Positions 16,874-26,260 of a stretch of 64,000 nucleotides of DNA are shown one piece after another. Each line of letters begins with the position of its first letter. Within the stretch, counting starts at the first letter, position 1. The notes beneath the pieces were generated by a model. That model worked only from the letters and a program-made list of their open reading frames with translations, ran no database searches and was not told the origin of the DNA. Source of the stretch: Bermanella sp040371755 (GTDB lineage: Bacteria > Pseudomonadota > Gammaproteobacteria > Pseudomonadales > Oceanobacteraceae). Made by a program: the position numbers and the translations under genes. The DNA lies in NCBI RefSeq assembly GCF_040371755.1, contig NZ_BAABWE010000001.1:496001-560000 (forward strand). The letters are read 5' to 3'.

Positions 16874-16895
16874 AGGCCTAGATTGCACTAGGCCT
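16874..16895. other. Intercistronic hairpin between sucB and lpd
   Basis: Perfect 8-bp stem AGGCCTAG/CTAGGCCT with a 6-base loop in the 84-bp gap; no clear T tract on the coding (minus) side. Likely a processing or attenuation structure. Confidence 0.45.
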
Positions 16896-16910
16896 TCTTA
16901 TTTTTAGCGA

Positions 16911-18161
16911 TTAAATATCCAGCAAAATGCGCGCTGGATCTTCTAGCAGCTCTTTGATGGTCACTAGAAACTGAACCGCTTCTTTGCCATCGATCATTCT
17001 ATGATCATACGATAATGCTAGGTACATCATGGGACGAATTTCCACTTGGCCATCAATAGCCACAGGTCGATCTTGAATCTTATGCATACCCAAGATAGCC
17101 GTTTGTGGTGGATTTAATATTGGAGTCGACATTAATGAACCAAAAGTTCCACCATTTGTGATGGTGAACGTGCCACCTTGCATCTCTTCGATTGCAAGTT
17201 TGCCGTCACGAGCCTTCAGTGCATAATCCAAAATACCCGCTTCAATATCTGCTAAACCTAAAGCATCAACATCACGAAGTACAGGTACAACCAAGCCTTT
17301 TTCTGTTGAAACAGCTACACCAATATCTTGATAACCATGGTAAACAATGTCATTACCATCAATAGAGGCATTCACTGACGGGAAGCGTTTTAGTGCTTCA
17401 GTGGCCGCCTTCACAAAGAACGACATAAAGCCCAAGCGCACGCCGTTATGCTTTTTCTCAAAAGCGTCTTTGTATTGCTTGCGCAGTTCCATTACTGCTT
17501 TCATGTCCACTTCATTGTAAGTGGTTAACATGGCCGCATTTTGTTGCGCCGAAACTAAACGTTTAGCTATGGTAGAGCGTAAACGAGTCATTGGAACACG
17601 TTTTTCTGCACGGTCACCCGGTGCAAAAACAGGCGCTAATGGAGCTGCTACAGGAGTAGGTGCTACAGGGGCCTGTACTGCCGCAGCAGGTGCCGCTGGT
17701 GCTTGCGCTACTGGAGCTGGCTGCTTAAGGTGGTTTACAACATCTTCTTTGGTAATACGGCCGTCTTTGCCAGAGGCTTTCACATCTGCCAAGTCTACCC
17801 CTTTTTCTTCTGCCATTTTACGAGCAGCAGGGTTGACCTTTAAGTCGTCAGCGTTAGCTGCTGATTCGCTTGCGGTCTCCGTAGATGGAGCAGGAGCGGC
17901 CTCTGTCCCGGCAGCACCCGCTTCAAAAATTGCAATCACTTCAGCACTTAAAATAGTTTCGCCTTCGGCTTTTAGGATTTCTTTAATTACGCCATCCGAT
18001 TGCGCAACAACCTCTAAAACCACTTTATCGGTTTCGATATCTACTAGTAATTCATCGCGTTTAACAGATTCACCTGGCTGTTTGTGCCAAGTTGCAATGG
18101 TGCCATCGGCAACTGATTCAGGGAAAACCGGGGCTTTAACTTCAATCGTCATATCATTCAA
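16911..18161 (-). CDS. sucB: 2-oxoglutarate dehydrogenase E2 (dihydrolipoyl succinyltransferase)
   Basis: 416 residues. An N-terminal lipoyl domain (lipoyl-Lys in DIETDKVVLEV, about residue 45), an Ala/Pro-rich linker, a peripheral subunit-binding domain (NPAARKMAEEKGVDLADVKASG, about 112-145), a second Ala/Pro linker, then the catalytic acyltransferase core ending with the active-site SYDHRMIDGKEAV. It transfers succinyl groups to CoA. Starts 18 bp after sucA; AAGGA precedes the ATG. Confidence 0.97.
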   Translation of the reverse strand: MNDMTIEVKAPVFPESVADGTIATWHKQPGESVKRDELLVDIETDKVVLEVVAQSDGVIKEILKAEGETILSAEVIAIFEAGAAGTEAAPAPSTETASESAANADDLKVNPAARKMAEEKGVDLADVKASGKDGRITKEDVVNHLKQPAPVAQAPAAPAAAVQAPVAPTPVAAPLAPVFAPGDRAEKRVPMTRLRSTIAKRLVSAQQNAAMLTTYNEVDMKAVMELRKQYKDAFEKKHNGVRLGFMSFFVKAATEALKRFPSVNASIDGNDIVYHGYQDIGVAVSTEKGLVVPVLRDVDALGLADIEAGILDYALKARDGKLAIEEMQGGTFTITNGGTFGSLMSTPILNPPQTAILGMHKIQDRPVAIDGQVEIRPMMYLALSYDHRMIDGKEAVQFLVTIKELLEDPARILLDI

Positions 18162-18179
18162 TTCCTTCGTCGCTGGAGC

Positions 18180-21011
18180 TTATAAGCCCAGTGCATCTTT
18201 GATCAATTGCTCTTGTTGTTCTAAGTGCAACGCCATGTAACCTGCCGCAGGTGCTGCAGAAGCATCACGTCCTGCGTAATCTAAGTTCAGTTTTGGATCA
18301 AGACGATCAACCACACGGCGCATATGGTGTTGAGAACTGTACCATGCCCCTTGGTTCATAGGCTCTTCCTGACACCAGAACGCTTCTTTTAAATTTTTGT
18401 AAGAAGAAATAGCATCATATAACTCGTCTTCTGGGAAGGGGTATAACTGCTCTATACGAATAATTGCCACGTGATCCATTTCTTCTTGGCGACGACGATC
18501 CAGTAAATCGTAATAAACCTTACCGCTACACAAAACCACTCGAGTGATGGCTTTTGCTTTTACATCATCCACCTCTGGAATAATATTTTGAAAGCCACCA
18601 TGAGCTAAGTCTTCTAATGTACTAATAGCTTCTTTGTGACGAAGCAAACTCTTAGGCGACATAACCACTAAAGGCTTACGTAAAGGTCGAATTGCTTGGC
18701 GACGTAACAAATGGAATATTTGTGCCGGAGTCGAGGGTACACATACCTGCATGTTATGCTCAGCGCACAATTGCAAGTAACGCTCTAAACGAGCAGAACT
18801 ATGCTCAGGGCCCTGTCCTTCATAACCATGTGGCAACAACATAGTTAAACCACATAAGCGGCTCCACTTGTGTTCACCGGAGGAAATGAATTGGTCCATA
18901 ACCACTTGAGCACCATTAGCAAAGTCACCAAATTGCGCCTCCCAAATAACCAACATGTTAGGCGTTGTGGTTGAGTAACCATATTCAAAACCAAGTACAG
19001 CCTCTTCAGATAATAAAGAGTCATGAATGGTATAGGTAGGCTGATCATCACTCATATTTTGAAGTGAGCAATAAGATGCTCCATCTTTTTGATTATGTAA
19101 AACCGCATGACGGTGAGAGAAGGTACCACGACCAACATCTTGCCCAGTTAAACGAATTGGGTAACCTTCATCTAACAAGGTACCGTATGCCATGGTTTCA
19201 GCAAAACCCCAGTTAATCGCTAAAGCACCCGCAGCCATTTTACGGCGGTCTTCAAGAATTTTATTTACCTGACGTTGGACATTAAATCCTTCAGGTACTT
19301 CTTGTAGTTTAATAGCAAGATCTTGGAGCTTTTTCAAATCGTATGTAGTGGGTACCGTCACGTCATTATCATGACCAAGGTAAGGTGCCCAATCTACGAA
19401 CATTTCTGAGTTAGGCTTAGTGACCAAGCTTTTTACCACATGCTTACCTTCTTCTAAGGCATTGCGGTAATCTTCATCCATGGTTTTAATTTCATCATCA
19501 CTCACTACGCCTGAATCATTCAACTCTTCAGCGTACAAAGTACGAGTGGTTTTTAAGCTTTTGATAACTTTGTACATTAAAGGCTGAGTGGCTGACGGTT
19601 CGTCCGCTTCATTATGACCACGACGACGATAACAAACTAAATCAATTACTACGTCTTTATGGAATTCATTGCGGTAATCTACAGCTAATTGCGTAACAAA
19701 TAATACCGCTTCTGGGTCATCACCATTCACATGAAGAATTGGAGCTTGAACCATTTTAGCAACATCTGTTGCGTATTCAGTAGAGCGTACATCTTCACGC
19801 TTATTAGTGGTAAAACCTACTTGGTTGTTAACCACAATGTGTATGGTACCACCGGTTTTATAACCACGTGTCTGAGACATTTGGAACGTCTCCATTACCA
19901 CACCTTGACCTGCAAACGCAGAATCACCATGTATAGCAATTGGCACTACGGTTTCACCAATAGGATCACCACGACGATCTTGGCGAGCACGAACTGAACC
20001 CTCAACCACTGGCGATACAATCTCAAGGTGAGATGGGTTAAACGCAAGTGCTAAGTGAACTTCCCCACCAGGAGTTAATACGTTAGATGAAAACCCTTGG
20101 TGGTATTTAACGTCACCAGAGTGATCGAACGAGGCTTTACCATCAAATTCATTAAATAAATCAGATGGCGCTTTACCCAGAGTATTAATCAATAGGTTAA
20201 GGCGACCACGGTGCGCCATGCCTATAACGATTTCTTTGGCACCGTAAGTTCCACAGCGTTGGATAATTTCATCCATCATTGGAATAAGAGATTCACCACC
20301 TTCTAAACCAAAACGCTTAACACCTGGGTATTTTGAGCCTAAATATTTCTCTAAACCTTCCGCCGCGGTTAAACGTTCCAGCAAGTGCTTTTTGGCTTCT
20401 TCGCTGTATTCAGGTTTGGAGCGCACAGTTTCAATGCGTTGTTGAAACCAGCGTTTCTCTGCTGTATCAACAATGTGCATAAACTCAGAACCAATGGTCT
20501 GACAATATGTGGCATCTAAGGCATCTACAATTTCAGCCAACGTGGCTTCTTCTTTACCAATAAATAATGAGCCAGTCTGGAAAGTGCTATCCATATCCGC
20601 TTCTGATAATTCATGGAAGCGTAGGTCTAAATCGGGAACCTGCTCACGCTCCATAATCCCTAATGGATCAAGCTTGGCATGTTGATGGCCACGGAAGCGA
20701 TAAGCATTAATAAGTTGAAAAACGCGCAACTGCTTTTGATCATAGCCACTAGACACCTGGCTTTGAGTTGCACCACCAGAACGACGCTGGTTTTTAGACA
20801 ACAGTACAAACTGTTCTTTTACAGGAGTATGAGGGATATCATTTAACGCCCCGCCCTCTGCTCGGGGTAACGTAGCAAAATAACTTCGCCATTGTTCAGA
20901 TACCGCATTGGGATCTGTTAAATATACTTCGTATAGCTCTTCTATGTAGGCTACATTCCCACCTGCAAGTTGGGACGTACTCCATAGCTGCTCCATCGAG
21001 CCTTCGTGCAT
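18180..21011 (-). CDS. sucA: 2-oxoglutarate dehydrogenase E1
   Basis: 943 residues, close to the 933 of E. coli. ThDP-dependent decarboxylase: N-terminal E2-binding helix region (LYEVYLTDPNAVSEQWRSYF), IGMAHRGRLNLLIN, the ThDP/Mg motif HGDSAFAGQGVVMET and the transketolase-like C-terminal part with GQDVGRGTFSHRHAVLHNQ. It decarboxylates 2-oxoglutarate and succinylates the lipoyl arm of SucB. AAGGTGG precedes the ATG. A terminator-like hairpin separates it from sdhB, so it may have its own promoter in the 256-bp gap. Confidence 0.97.
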   Translation of the reverse strand: MHEGSMEQLWSTSQLAGGNVAYIEELYEVYLTDPNAVSEQWRSYFATLPRAEGGALNDIPHTPVKEQFVLLSKNQRRSGGATQSQVSSGYDQKQLRVFQLINAYRFRGHQHAKLDPLGIMEREQVPDLDLRFHELSEADMDSTFQTGSLFIGKEEATLAEIVDALDATYCQTIGSEFMHIVDTAEKRWFQQRIETVRSKPEYSEEAKKHLLERLTAAEGLEKYLGSKYPGVKRFGLEGGESLIPMMDEIIQRCGTYGAKEIVIGMAHRGRLNLLINTLGKAPSDLFNEFDGKASFDHSGDVKYHQGFSSNVLTPGGEVHLALAFNPSHLEIVSPVVEGSVRARQDRRGDPIGETVVPIAIHGDSAFAGQGVVMETFQMSQTRGYKTGGTIHIVVNNQVGFTTNKREDVRSTEYATDVAKMVQAPILHVNGDDPEAVLFVTQLAVDYRNEFHKDVVIDLVCYRRRGHNEADEPSATQPLMYKVIKSLKTTRTLYAEELNDSGVVSDDEIKTMDEDYRNALEEGKHVVKSLVTKPNSEMFVDWAPYLGHDNDVTVPTTYDLKKLQDLAIKLQEVPEGFNVQRQVNKILEDRRKMAAGALAINWGFAETMAYGTLLDEGYPIRLTGQDVGRGTFSHRHAVLHNQKDGASYCSLQNMSDDQPTYTIHDSLLSEEAVLGFEYGYSTTTPNMLVIWEAQFGDFANGAQVVMDQFISSGEHKWSRLCGLTMLLPHGYEGQGPEHSSARLERYLQLCAEHNMQVCVPSTPAQIFHLLRRQAIRPLRKPLVVMSPKSLLRHKEAISTLEDLAHGGFQNIIPEVDDVKAKAITRVVLCSGKVYYDLLDRRRQEEMDHVAIIRIEQLYPFPEDELYDAISSYKNLKEAFWCQEEPMNQGAWYSSQHHMRRVVDRLDPKLNLDYAGRDASAAPAAGYMALHLEQQEQLIKDALGL

Positions 21012-21243
21012 GACAAAACCACCTTAATTTAATTCGAGGGATATTACCTTTCAAACTCCCCTGCGTGGATCGACAGATGGCCGGGTATGGCCTGAAGCTC
21101 TTCAAGTAATTCGGGGGTTTCCCGATTCCCTGTTTGATCTATTTATTACAGCCTAGCAAATATGATGCTAATGGACCTTTTTTTTATAATTTTTTTTGTC
21201 TTTTAAGACAATTAACTTAAAAAATGCACACTACGAATAAATA

Positions 21244-21266
21244 AAAGGGGCATAAAGCCCCTTTTA
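21244..21266 (-). terminator. Terminator-like hairpin after sdhB
   Basis: AAAAGGGG-CATAAAG-CCCCTTTT, followed on the minus strand by ATTTATT. It touches the sdhB stop codon and separates the sdh and suc transcripts. Confidence 0.7.
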
Positions 21267-21267
21267 T

Positions 21268-21972
21268 TTAAATTTCTCTCGACAACAACATGTTGCGAAT
21301 GTGGCCTATTGCACGGGTTGGGTTTAACCCCTTAGGACACACATTCACACAGTTCATGATGCCGCGGCAACGGAAGACGCTGAAAGGATCATCCAACCCA
21401 TCCAAACGCTCAGCGGTCGCAGTATCACGACTGTCTGCCAAGAAACGGTATGCTTGAAGCAAACCAGCAGGCCCAATGAACTTATCTGGATTCCACCAAA
21501 ATGATGGGCATGAAGTTGAGCAACATGCACACAGGATACATTCATATAAACCATCTAGCTTTTCACGCTCTTCAGGGCTCTGAAGACGCTCAATCGCTGG
21601 TGCTGGTGTATTGTTTTGTAAGAAAGGCTTCACTTTCTCAAACTGTTGATAGAACAAGCTCATATCAATTACTAGGTCACGGATAACCGGTAAACCAGGT
21701 AATGGACGCAATACTAACTTATTTCCCTTAACACTTTCAGATAATGGCGTCACACATGCCAAACCATTTTTACCATTAATGTTAAGACCATCAGAACCAC
21801 ACACACCTTCACGGCATGAACGACGATATGCCAAAGACGTGTCTTGCTCTTTAACCAAAGCCAAAACATCCAGTACCATCAAGTCTTTACCACCAGTATC
21901 AACCTGATAGTCTTTCATGTAGGGTGCAGCATCTGTTTCAGGGTTGTAACGATAAACGCTAACTTGCAACAT
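21268..21972 (-). CDS. sdhB: Succinate dehydrogenase iron-sulfur subunit
   Basis: 234 residues from the ATG at 21972 (MLQVSVYRYNPETD), preceded by GGGGAGAG. The [2Fe-2S] ligands are in RRSCREGVCGSDGLNI plus a downstream cysteine; [4Fe-4S]/[3Fe-4S] ligands in CILCACCSTSCPSFWW and FRCRGIMNCVNVCPKGLNP. It passes electrons from SdhA flavin to quinone in the membrane. Last gene of sdhCDAB. Confidence 0.97.
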   Translation of the reverse strand: MLQVSVYRYNPETDAAPYMKDYQVDTGGKDLMVLDVLALVKEQDTSLAYRRSCREGVCGSDGLNINGKNGLACVTPLSESVKGNKLVLRPLPGLPVIRDLVIDMSLFYQQFEKVKPFLQNNTPAPAIERLQSPEEREKLDGLYECILCACCSTSCPSFWWNPDKFIGPAGLLQAYRFLADSRDTATAERLDGLDDPFSVFRCRGIMNCVNVCPKGLNPTRAIGHIRNMLLSREI

Positions 21973-21989
21973 ATTCTCTCTCCCCACTC

Positions 21990-23765
21990 TTAATATGTAC
22001 GAATTTTTGGTGGGAACGCGTCCATTGTCTTCGGCGCAAAGTTCACAGCACGTTTCTTAATGCTTTGATCCTGCGGGAAATACAATGAATGGCACAACCA
22101 GTTTTCATCATCACGCTCAGTGAAGTCATTTCGAGCATGAGCGCCACGAGATTCTTTACGCTCTTCTGCTGCAATTGCCGTAGCAAGAGCCACTTCGTAA
22201 AGGTTATCTAATTCTAAAGCTTCGATACGTGCGGTATTGAAAGCAGAAGACTTATCTTCAAGGTAAGTGTTTTTAACGCGCTCACCAATTTCTTTCAACA
22301 TCTCAAGACCTTTTTGCATGGCTTCACCTTCACGGAATACACCGAAGTAAAGTTGCATACATTTTTGAAGGTCTGCGCGAACTTGCGCAACATCTTCACC
22401 AGATGTTGAGTTATTTAGACGATCTAAACGAGCCATTGCACGTTGAATGTCTTCTTCGCGAGGATCAATTGAATCGAAACCTTCACGGAAGCTCTTTTCA
22501 ATTTGCAAACCTGCTGCACGACCGAATACCACAAGGTCAAGTAGCGAGTTACCACCAAGACGGTTTGCACCGTGTACAGATACACAAGCAGCTTCACCAC
22601 AAGCGTATAAACCTTCGATAATTTTATCGTTACCGTTTTCGTCTTGAGTAATTGCCTGACCGCCAATGTTCGTCGGTACACCACCCATCATATAGTGACA
22701 AGTCGGTACAACTGGAATTGGCTCTTTAACAGGATCAGCGTGAGCAAACGTACGAGATAGCTCAAGAATACCAGGCAATTTAGCGTTAAGCGTTTCTTCA
22801 CCTAGGTGATCAAGCTTAAGCATTACGTGATCCCCTTCAGGGCCACAACCACGACCTTCAAGGATTTCCATAACCATAGAACGAGCCACAACGTCACGAC
22901 CAGCAAGGTCTTTCGCGTTAGGCGCATAACGTTCCATGAAACGCTCGCCGTCTTTATTAATTAAGTAACCACCTTCACCACGACAACCTTCGGTTACAAG
23001 CACACCCGCGCCTGCAATACCTGTTGGGTGAAACTGCCACATTTCCATGTCTTGTGCAGGCACGCCAGCACGTAAAGACATACCCATACCGTCACCGGTA
23101 TTGATCAATGCGTTAGTAGTAGACTGGTAAATACGTCCAGCACCACCAGTAGCAAGCACTGTAGCTTTGGCTTGAATGTAAACGGTTTCACCTGTTTCGA
23201 TGCAAATAACAATCGAACCCGCTACTTGGCCGTTTTCATTCTTAACAAGATCTACGGCATACCATTCGTTAAGGAAGGTAGTACCGCCTTTTAAATTACC
23301 TTGATAGAGCGCATGTAAAAGTGCATGGCCAGTACGGTCAGCTGCTGCACAAGTACGAGCTGCTTGGCCGCCTTTACCGAAATCTTTTGATTGACCACCA
23401 AATGGACGCTGATAGATACGGCCTTCTTCTGTACGAGAGAAAGGCAGACCCATATGGTCTAATTCGAATACCGCCTGAGGACCAACTTTACACATATATT
23501 CGATCGCGTCTTGGTCACCGATATAATCAGAACCTTTAACGGTATCGTACATGTGCCAACGCCAATCATCGTTTGGATCGTTAGAAGCGATTGCACACGT
23601 AATACCACCTTGGGCAGATACTGTGTGAGAACGCGTAGGAAATACTTTTGTTACACAAGCGGTTTTAATACCTGCTTCGGTAAGCTGCAGCGCAGCACGC
23701 ATGCCTGCACCACCGCCACCAATTACGATGGCGTCATATGTCATTGTGCGAATACTATTAGACAT
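21990..23765 (-). CDS. sdhA: Succinate dehydrogenase flavoprotein subunit
   Basis: 591 residues. FAD-binding AIVIGGGGAGMRAALQLTEAG, the covalent-flavin His in TRSHTVSAQGGI, substrate-binding HPTGIAGAGVLVTEGCRGEGG and the active-site arginine region near HGANRLGGNSLLDLVVFGR. It oxidises succinate to fumarate. 3 bp follow the sdhD stop and 17 bp precede sdhB. Confidence 0.98.
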   Translation of the reverse strand: MSNSIRTMTYDAIVIGGGGAGMRAALQLTEAGIKTACVTKVFPTRSHTVSAQGGITCAIASNDPNDDWRWHMYDTVKGSDYIGDQDAIEYMCKVGPQAVFELDHMGLPFSRTEEGRIYQRPFGGQSKDFGKGGQAARTCAAADRTGHALLHALYQGNLKGGTTFLNEWYAVDLVKNENGQVAGSIVICIETGETVYIQAKATVLATGGAGRIYQSTTNALINTGDGMGMSLRAGVPAQDMEMWQFHPTGIAGAGVLVTEGCRGEGGYLINKDGERFMERYAPNAKDLAGRDVVARSMVMEILEGRGCGPEGDHVMLKLDHLGEETLNAKLPGILELSRTFAHADPVKEPIPVVPTCHYMMGGVPTNIGGQAITQDENGNDKIIEGLYACGEAACVSVHGANRLGGNSLLDLVVFGRAAGLQIEKSFREGFDSIDPREEDIQRAMARLDRLNNSTSGEDVAQVRADLQKCMQLYFGVFREGEAMQKGLEMLKEIGERVKNTYLEDKSSAFNTARIEALELDNLYEVALATAIAAEERKESRGAHARNDFTERDDENWLCHSLYFPQDQSIKKRAVNFAPKTMDAFPPKIRTY

Positions 23766-23768
23766 TGT

Positions 23769-24116
23769 TTATACACCCCAAATAATGTCAATGCCCCAAA
23801 CGAAGTATACAAACATCGCTAAGAAACAAACGAGTTGGAATACGAAACGCAGAGCAGCAGGCTTAAAGTAATCGGTTGAAATGGTCCACATGCCGATCCA
23901 AGCATGAGCAACCGTCGAAATTAACGCTAAAAGAGTGAAAATACGAACACCCGTGCAAGAGAAAAACTCTTTCCACTGAGCATAATCTAAACTCGGGTTC
24001 GCTAATAAATACCCAACCATAAAAACAGTATAAACAGCTAATACAACCGCTGAAAAACGTTGGAGTATCCAGTCAGACAAACCATTGCGACTGAAGTTAG
24101 TTACACTTACGCCCAT
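23769..24116 (-). CDS. sdhD: Succinate dehydrogenase membrane anchor SdhD
   Basis: 115 residues from the ATG at 24116, which overlaps the sdhC 3' end by 10 bp; the longer upstream frame is a shadow of sdhC. Three membrane helices; LQRFSAVVLAVYTVF carries the conserved Arg/Ser of the quinone site and VAHAWIGMWTISTDYF the heme/quinone region with its H-x-W-x-G-x-x-x-x-x-x-D-Y motif. Anchors SdhAB and binds heme b and ubiquinone with SdhC. Confidence 0.95.
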   Translation of the reverse strand: MGVSVTNFSRNGLSDWILQRFSAVVLAVYTVFMVGYLLANPSLDYAQWKEFFSCTGVRIFTLLALISTVAHAWIGMWTISTDYFKPAALRFVFQLVCFLAMFVYFVWGIDIIWGV

Positions 24117-24484
24117 ACCCAAACTCCTGCAAGGATGATTAAGATACTTGAAGCAACGATAGTGAAGACAGCAGCATAAAAACCACTTTCTTTTGTTTCG
24201 CCAAAGCCAATATCCATAAGAAGGTGTTTGATACCCGCTACAAAATGGAATGCTAATGCGGCTAGTAAGCCCCAAGTAATGAAACTACCAAAACCGGTAG
24301 TCATGGATTTTTTCGTGGTAGCAAAACCTTCTGCTGACTCTAAAGAACAGCTAAGGGCGCATAACAGGAAAATAACACCTACGAATAAAATCACACCCGC
24401 CACACGGTGGGTTATTGAAGTTAATGCAGGTAAAGGAAAACTGAACTTAGTCAGATCTAGATTTATTGGTCGTTGTTGATTCAC
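24107..24484 (-). CDS. sdhC: Succinate dehydrogenase cytochrome b556 subunit SdhC
   Basis: 125 residues, three membrane helices. The family signature RPINLDLTKFSFPLPALTSI is followed by HRVAGVILF (Ser/Arg quinone site) and the heme-ligand region HFVAGIKHLLMDIG (His about 84). First gene of sdhCDAB; a perfect -10 hexamer (TATAAT on minus) lies about 130 bp upstream. Confidence 0.97.
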   Translation of the reverse strand: MNQQRPINLDLTKFSFPLPALTSITHRVAGVILFVGVIFLLCALSCSLESAEGFATTKKSMTTGFGSFITWGLLAALAFHFVAGIKHLLMDIGFGETKESGFYAAVFTIVASSILIILAGVWVWA

Positions 24485-24612
24485 GGTTCTCTACACTCTC
24501 TCTCACGCTTCGAAATGAAGCGAGCTTATGTGGGCAGGCTCGATCGTTGTGCACTTTTATCAATAATAATGCGAACTTACGGGTCTTTTTAGTGCCTTCG
24601 CAAACGCGCCGA

Positions 24613-24618
24613 ATTATA
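24613..24618 (-). promoter_or_regulatory. Candidate -10 hexamer for sdhCDAB
   Basis: TATAAT on the minus strand 128 bp before the sdhC ATG. The matching -35 is poor (TTGTAT-like at 17-bp spacing), so an activator may be needed. Confidence 0.35.
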
Positions 24619-24755
24619 GACACAGTGATTGTTAAATACAAATAAGCACCTACACTTAAAATCCGTATTTAGTACATATTTACGCTTACAAACCCAGAAT
24701 AGATCAATGTTTAGTCAGTTTTACCTAAGTTCGCAAAGTAACTTATGGTCAATAA

Positions 24756-24783
24756 TTGACAATCACTATTTTGGCTCTATAGT
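24756..24783 (+). promoter_or_regulatory. Sigma-70 promoter of gltA
   Basis: TTGACA (24756-24761), a 16-bp spacer and TATAGT (24778-24783), giving a leader of roughly 95 bases before the gltA ATG at 24886. The -35 is a perfect match and the -10 matches five of six. Confidence 0.65.
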
Positions 24784-24885
24784 TGGCCATCTTTGCAACG
24801 GTACAGAGCGTTCATTGCTCGAAATTTGAGGGTATTTAAACCAATTTAAATACCAGTATCAGAAATAGCAGATAGGAGGCCATTC

Positions 24886-26166
24886 ATGGCTGACAAAAAG
24901 GCGCAGTTAAAAATTGATGGTTTAGATGAAACCTTAGAACTGCCAATTTACGAAGGCACTATCGGCCCAGACGTAATTGATGTTCGAAGTTTAGCCGGTC
25001 TTGGCAAGTTCACTTATGACCCGGGTTTCGTTTCCACCGCTTCTTGCGAATCTAAAATTACTTACATTGATGGCGGCAAAGGTGTACTTCTTCACCGCGG
25101 CTACCCAATTGAGCAATTAGCAGAACACTCAGACTTCTTAGAAACATCCTACCTACTTCTTCACGGTGAATTACCAACCGCCGAAGAAAAAGAAAAATTC
25201 GTAGATACAATCACACACCACACAATGGTGCACGAGCAACTAGCCCACTTCTTCAATGGCTTCCGTCGCGATGCACACCCAATGGCCATCATGTGCGGTG
25301 TAGTTGGCGCACTTTCAGCGTTTTATCACGATCAGCTAGACATCAATGATGACAAGCACCGTGAAATCGCAGCGCATCGTCTAATCGCGAAAATGCCAAC
25401 ATTGGCTGCAATGGTTTATAAATACAACCAAGGTCAGCCGTTTATGTATCCGCGCAATGACCTGAGCTACTCTGAAAACTTCCTTCACATGATGTTCAAC
25501 ACACCAGCAGAAGAGAAAAAAATCAGCCCGACACTTGCTCGCGCAATGGATCGTATTTTCCTTTTACACGCTGACCACGAACAAAACGCATCAACATCAA
25601 CTGTTCGTATGGCTGGCTCAACTGGCGCTAACCCGTACGCATGTATTGCCTCTGGTATTGCAGCCCTTTGGGGTCCTGCACACGGCGGAGCAAACGAAGC
25701 TGTACTTAAAATGCTTGATGAAATCGGCGACGAAACTCGTATCGATGAATTCCTAGCAAAAGCCAAAGACAAGAGCGATCCTTTCCGCCTAATGGGCTTT
25801 GGTCACCGTGTTTACAAAAACTACGACCCTCGCGCCGTAGTAATGAAGAAAACCTGTGACGAAGTACTGGCCGAACTTGGTCTAGAAGATGATCCTCAGC
25901 TGAAAATGGCAATGAAACTTGAAAAAATCGCACTTGAAGACGAGTACTTCAAAGCGCGCGGTCTATACCCTAATGTAGACTTCTACTCAGGCATCATTCT
26001 AAAAGCCATTGGCATTCCAACTGAGCTATTCACTGTAATCTTTGCAACTGGCCGCACACCAGGCTGGATTGCACATTGGAACGAAATGATCGGTAACGAA
26101 TACCGTATTGCTCGTCCGCGTCAGCTTTACACTGGTCACGATAAACGCGAATACCCTAAAAAGTAA
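24886..26166 (+). CDS. gltA: Citrate synthase (type II, hexameric family)
   Basis: 426 residues, typical of the NADH-sensitive Gram-negative enzyme. Catalytic regions: HADHEQNASTSTVRMAGSTG (His about 226), GFGHRVYKNYDPRA (His about 305) and VDFYSGIILKAIGIP with the catalytic Asp. AGGAGG-type ribosome binding site (ATAGGAGGCC) 7-8 bp before the ATG. Condenses acetyl-CoA and oxaloacetate. Divergent from sdhCDAB, as in Pseudomonas and E. coli. Confidence 0.98.
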   Translation: MADKKAQLKIDGLDETLELPIYEGTIGPDVIDVRSLAGLGKFTYDPGFVSTASCESKITYIDGGKGVLLHRGYPIEQLAEHSDFLETSYLLLHGELPTAEEKEKFVDTITHHTMVHEQLAHFFNGFRRDAHPMAIMCGVVGALSAFYHDQLDINDDKHREIAAHRLIAKMPTLAAMVYKYNQGQPFMYPRNDLSYSENFLHMMFNTPAEEKKISPTLARAMDRIFLLHADHEQNASTSTVRMAGSTGANPYACIASGIAALWGPAHGGANEAVLKMLDEIGDETRIDEFLAKAKDKSDPFRLMGFGHRVYKNYDPRAVVMKKTCDEVLAELGLEDDPQLKMAMKLEKIALEDEYFKARGLYPNVDFYSGIILKAIGIPTELFTVIFATGRTPGWIAHWNEMIGNEYRIARPRQLYTGHDKREYPKK

Positions 26167-26198
26167 TCACACCGTGACATTGTAAAACAGTGAAAGAA

Positions 26199-26227
26199 AC
26201 CGCCCTGCTCGCAGTGCGGTTTTTTTA
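26199..26227 (+). terminator. Terminator of gltA
   Basis: ACCGCCCTGC-TC-GCAGTGCGGT stem with one mismatch, followed by seven T. Confidence 0.85.
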
Positions 26228-26260
26228 TGCCTAAAAACAAGTGACAAACAAAAAGACACC

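Noticed and set aside
17521..18240. Long Ala/Ser-rich plus-strand frame (239 codons).
   Set aside because: It is antisense to the Ala/Pro linkers of sucB, which always open such frames; no ribosome binding site or homology is evident.
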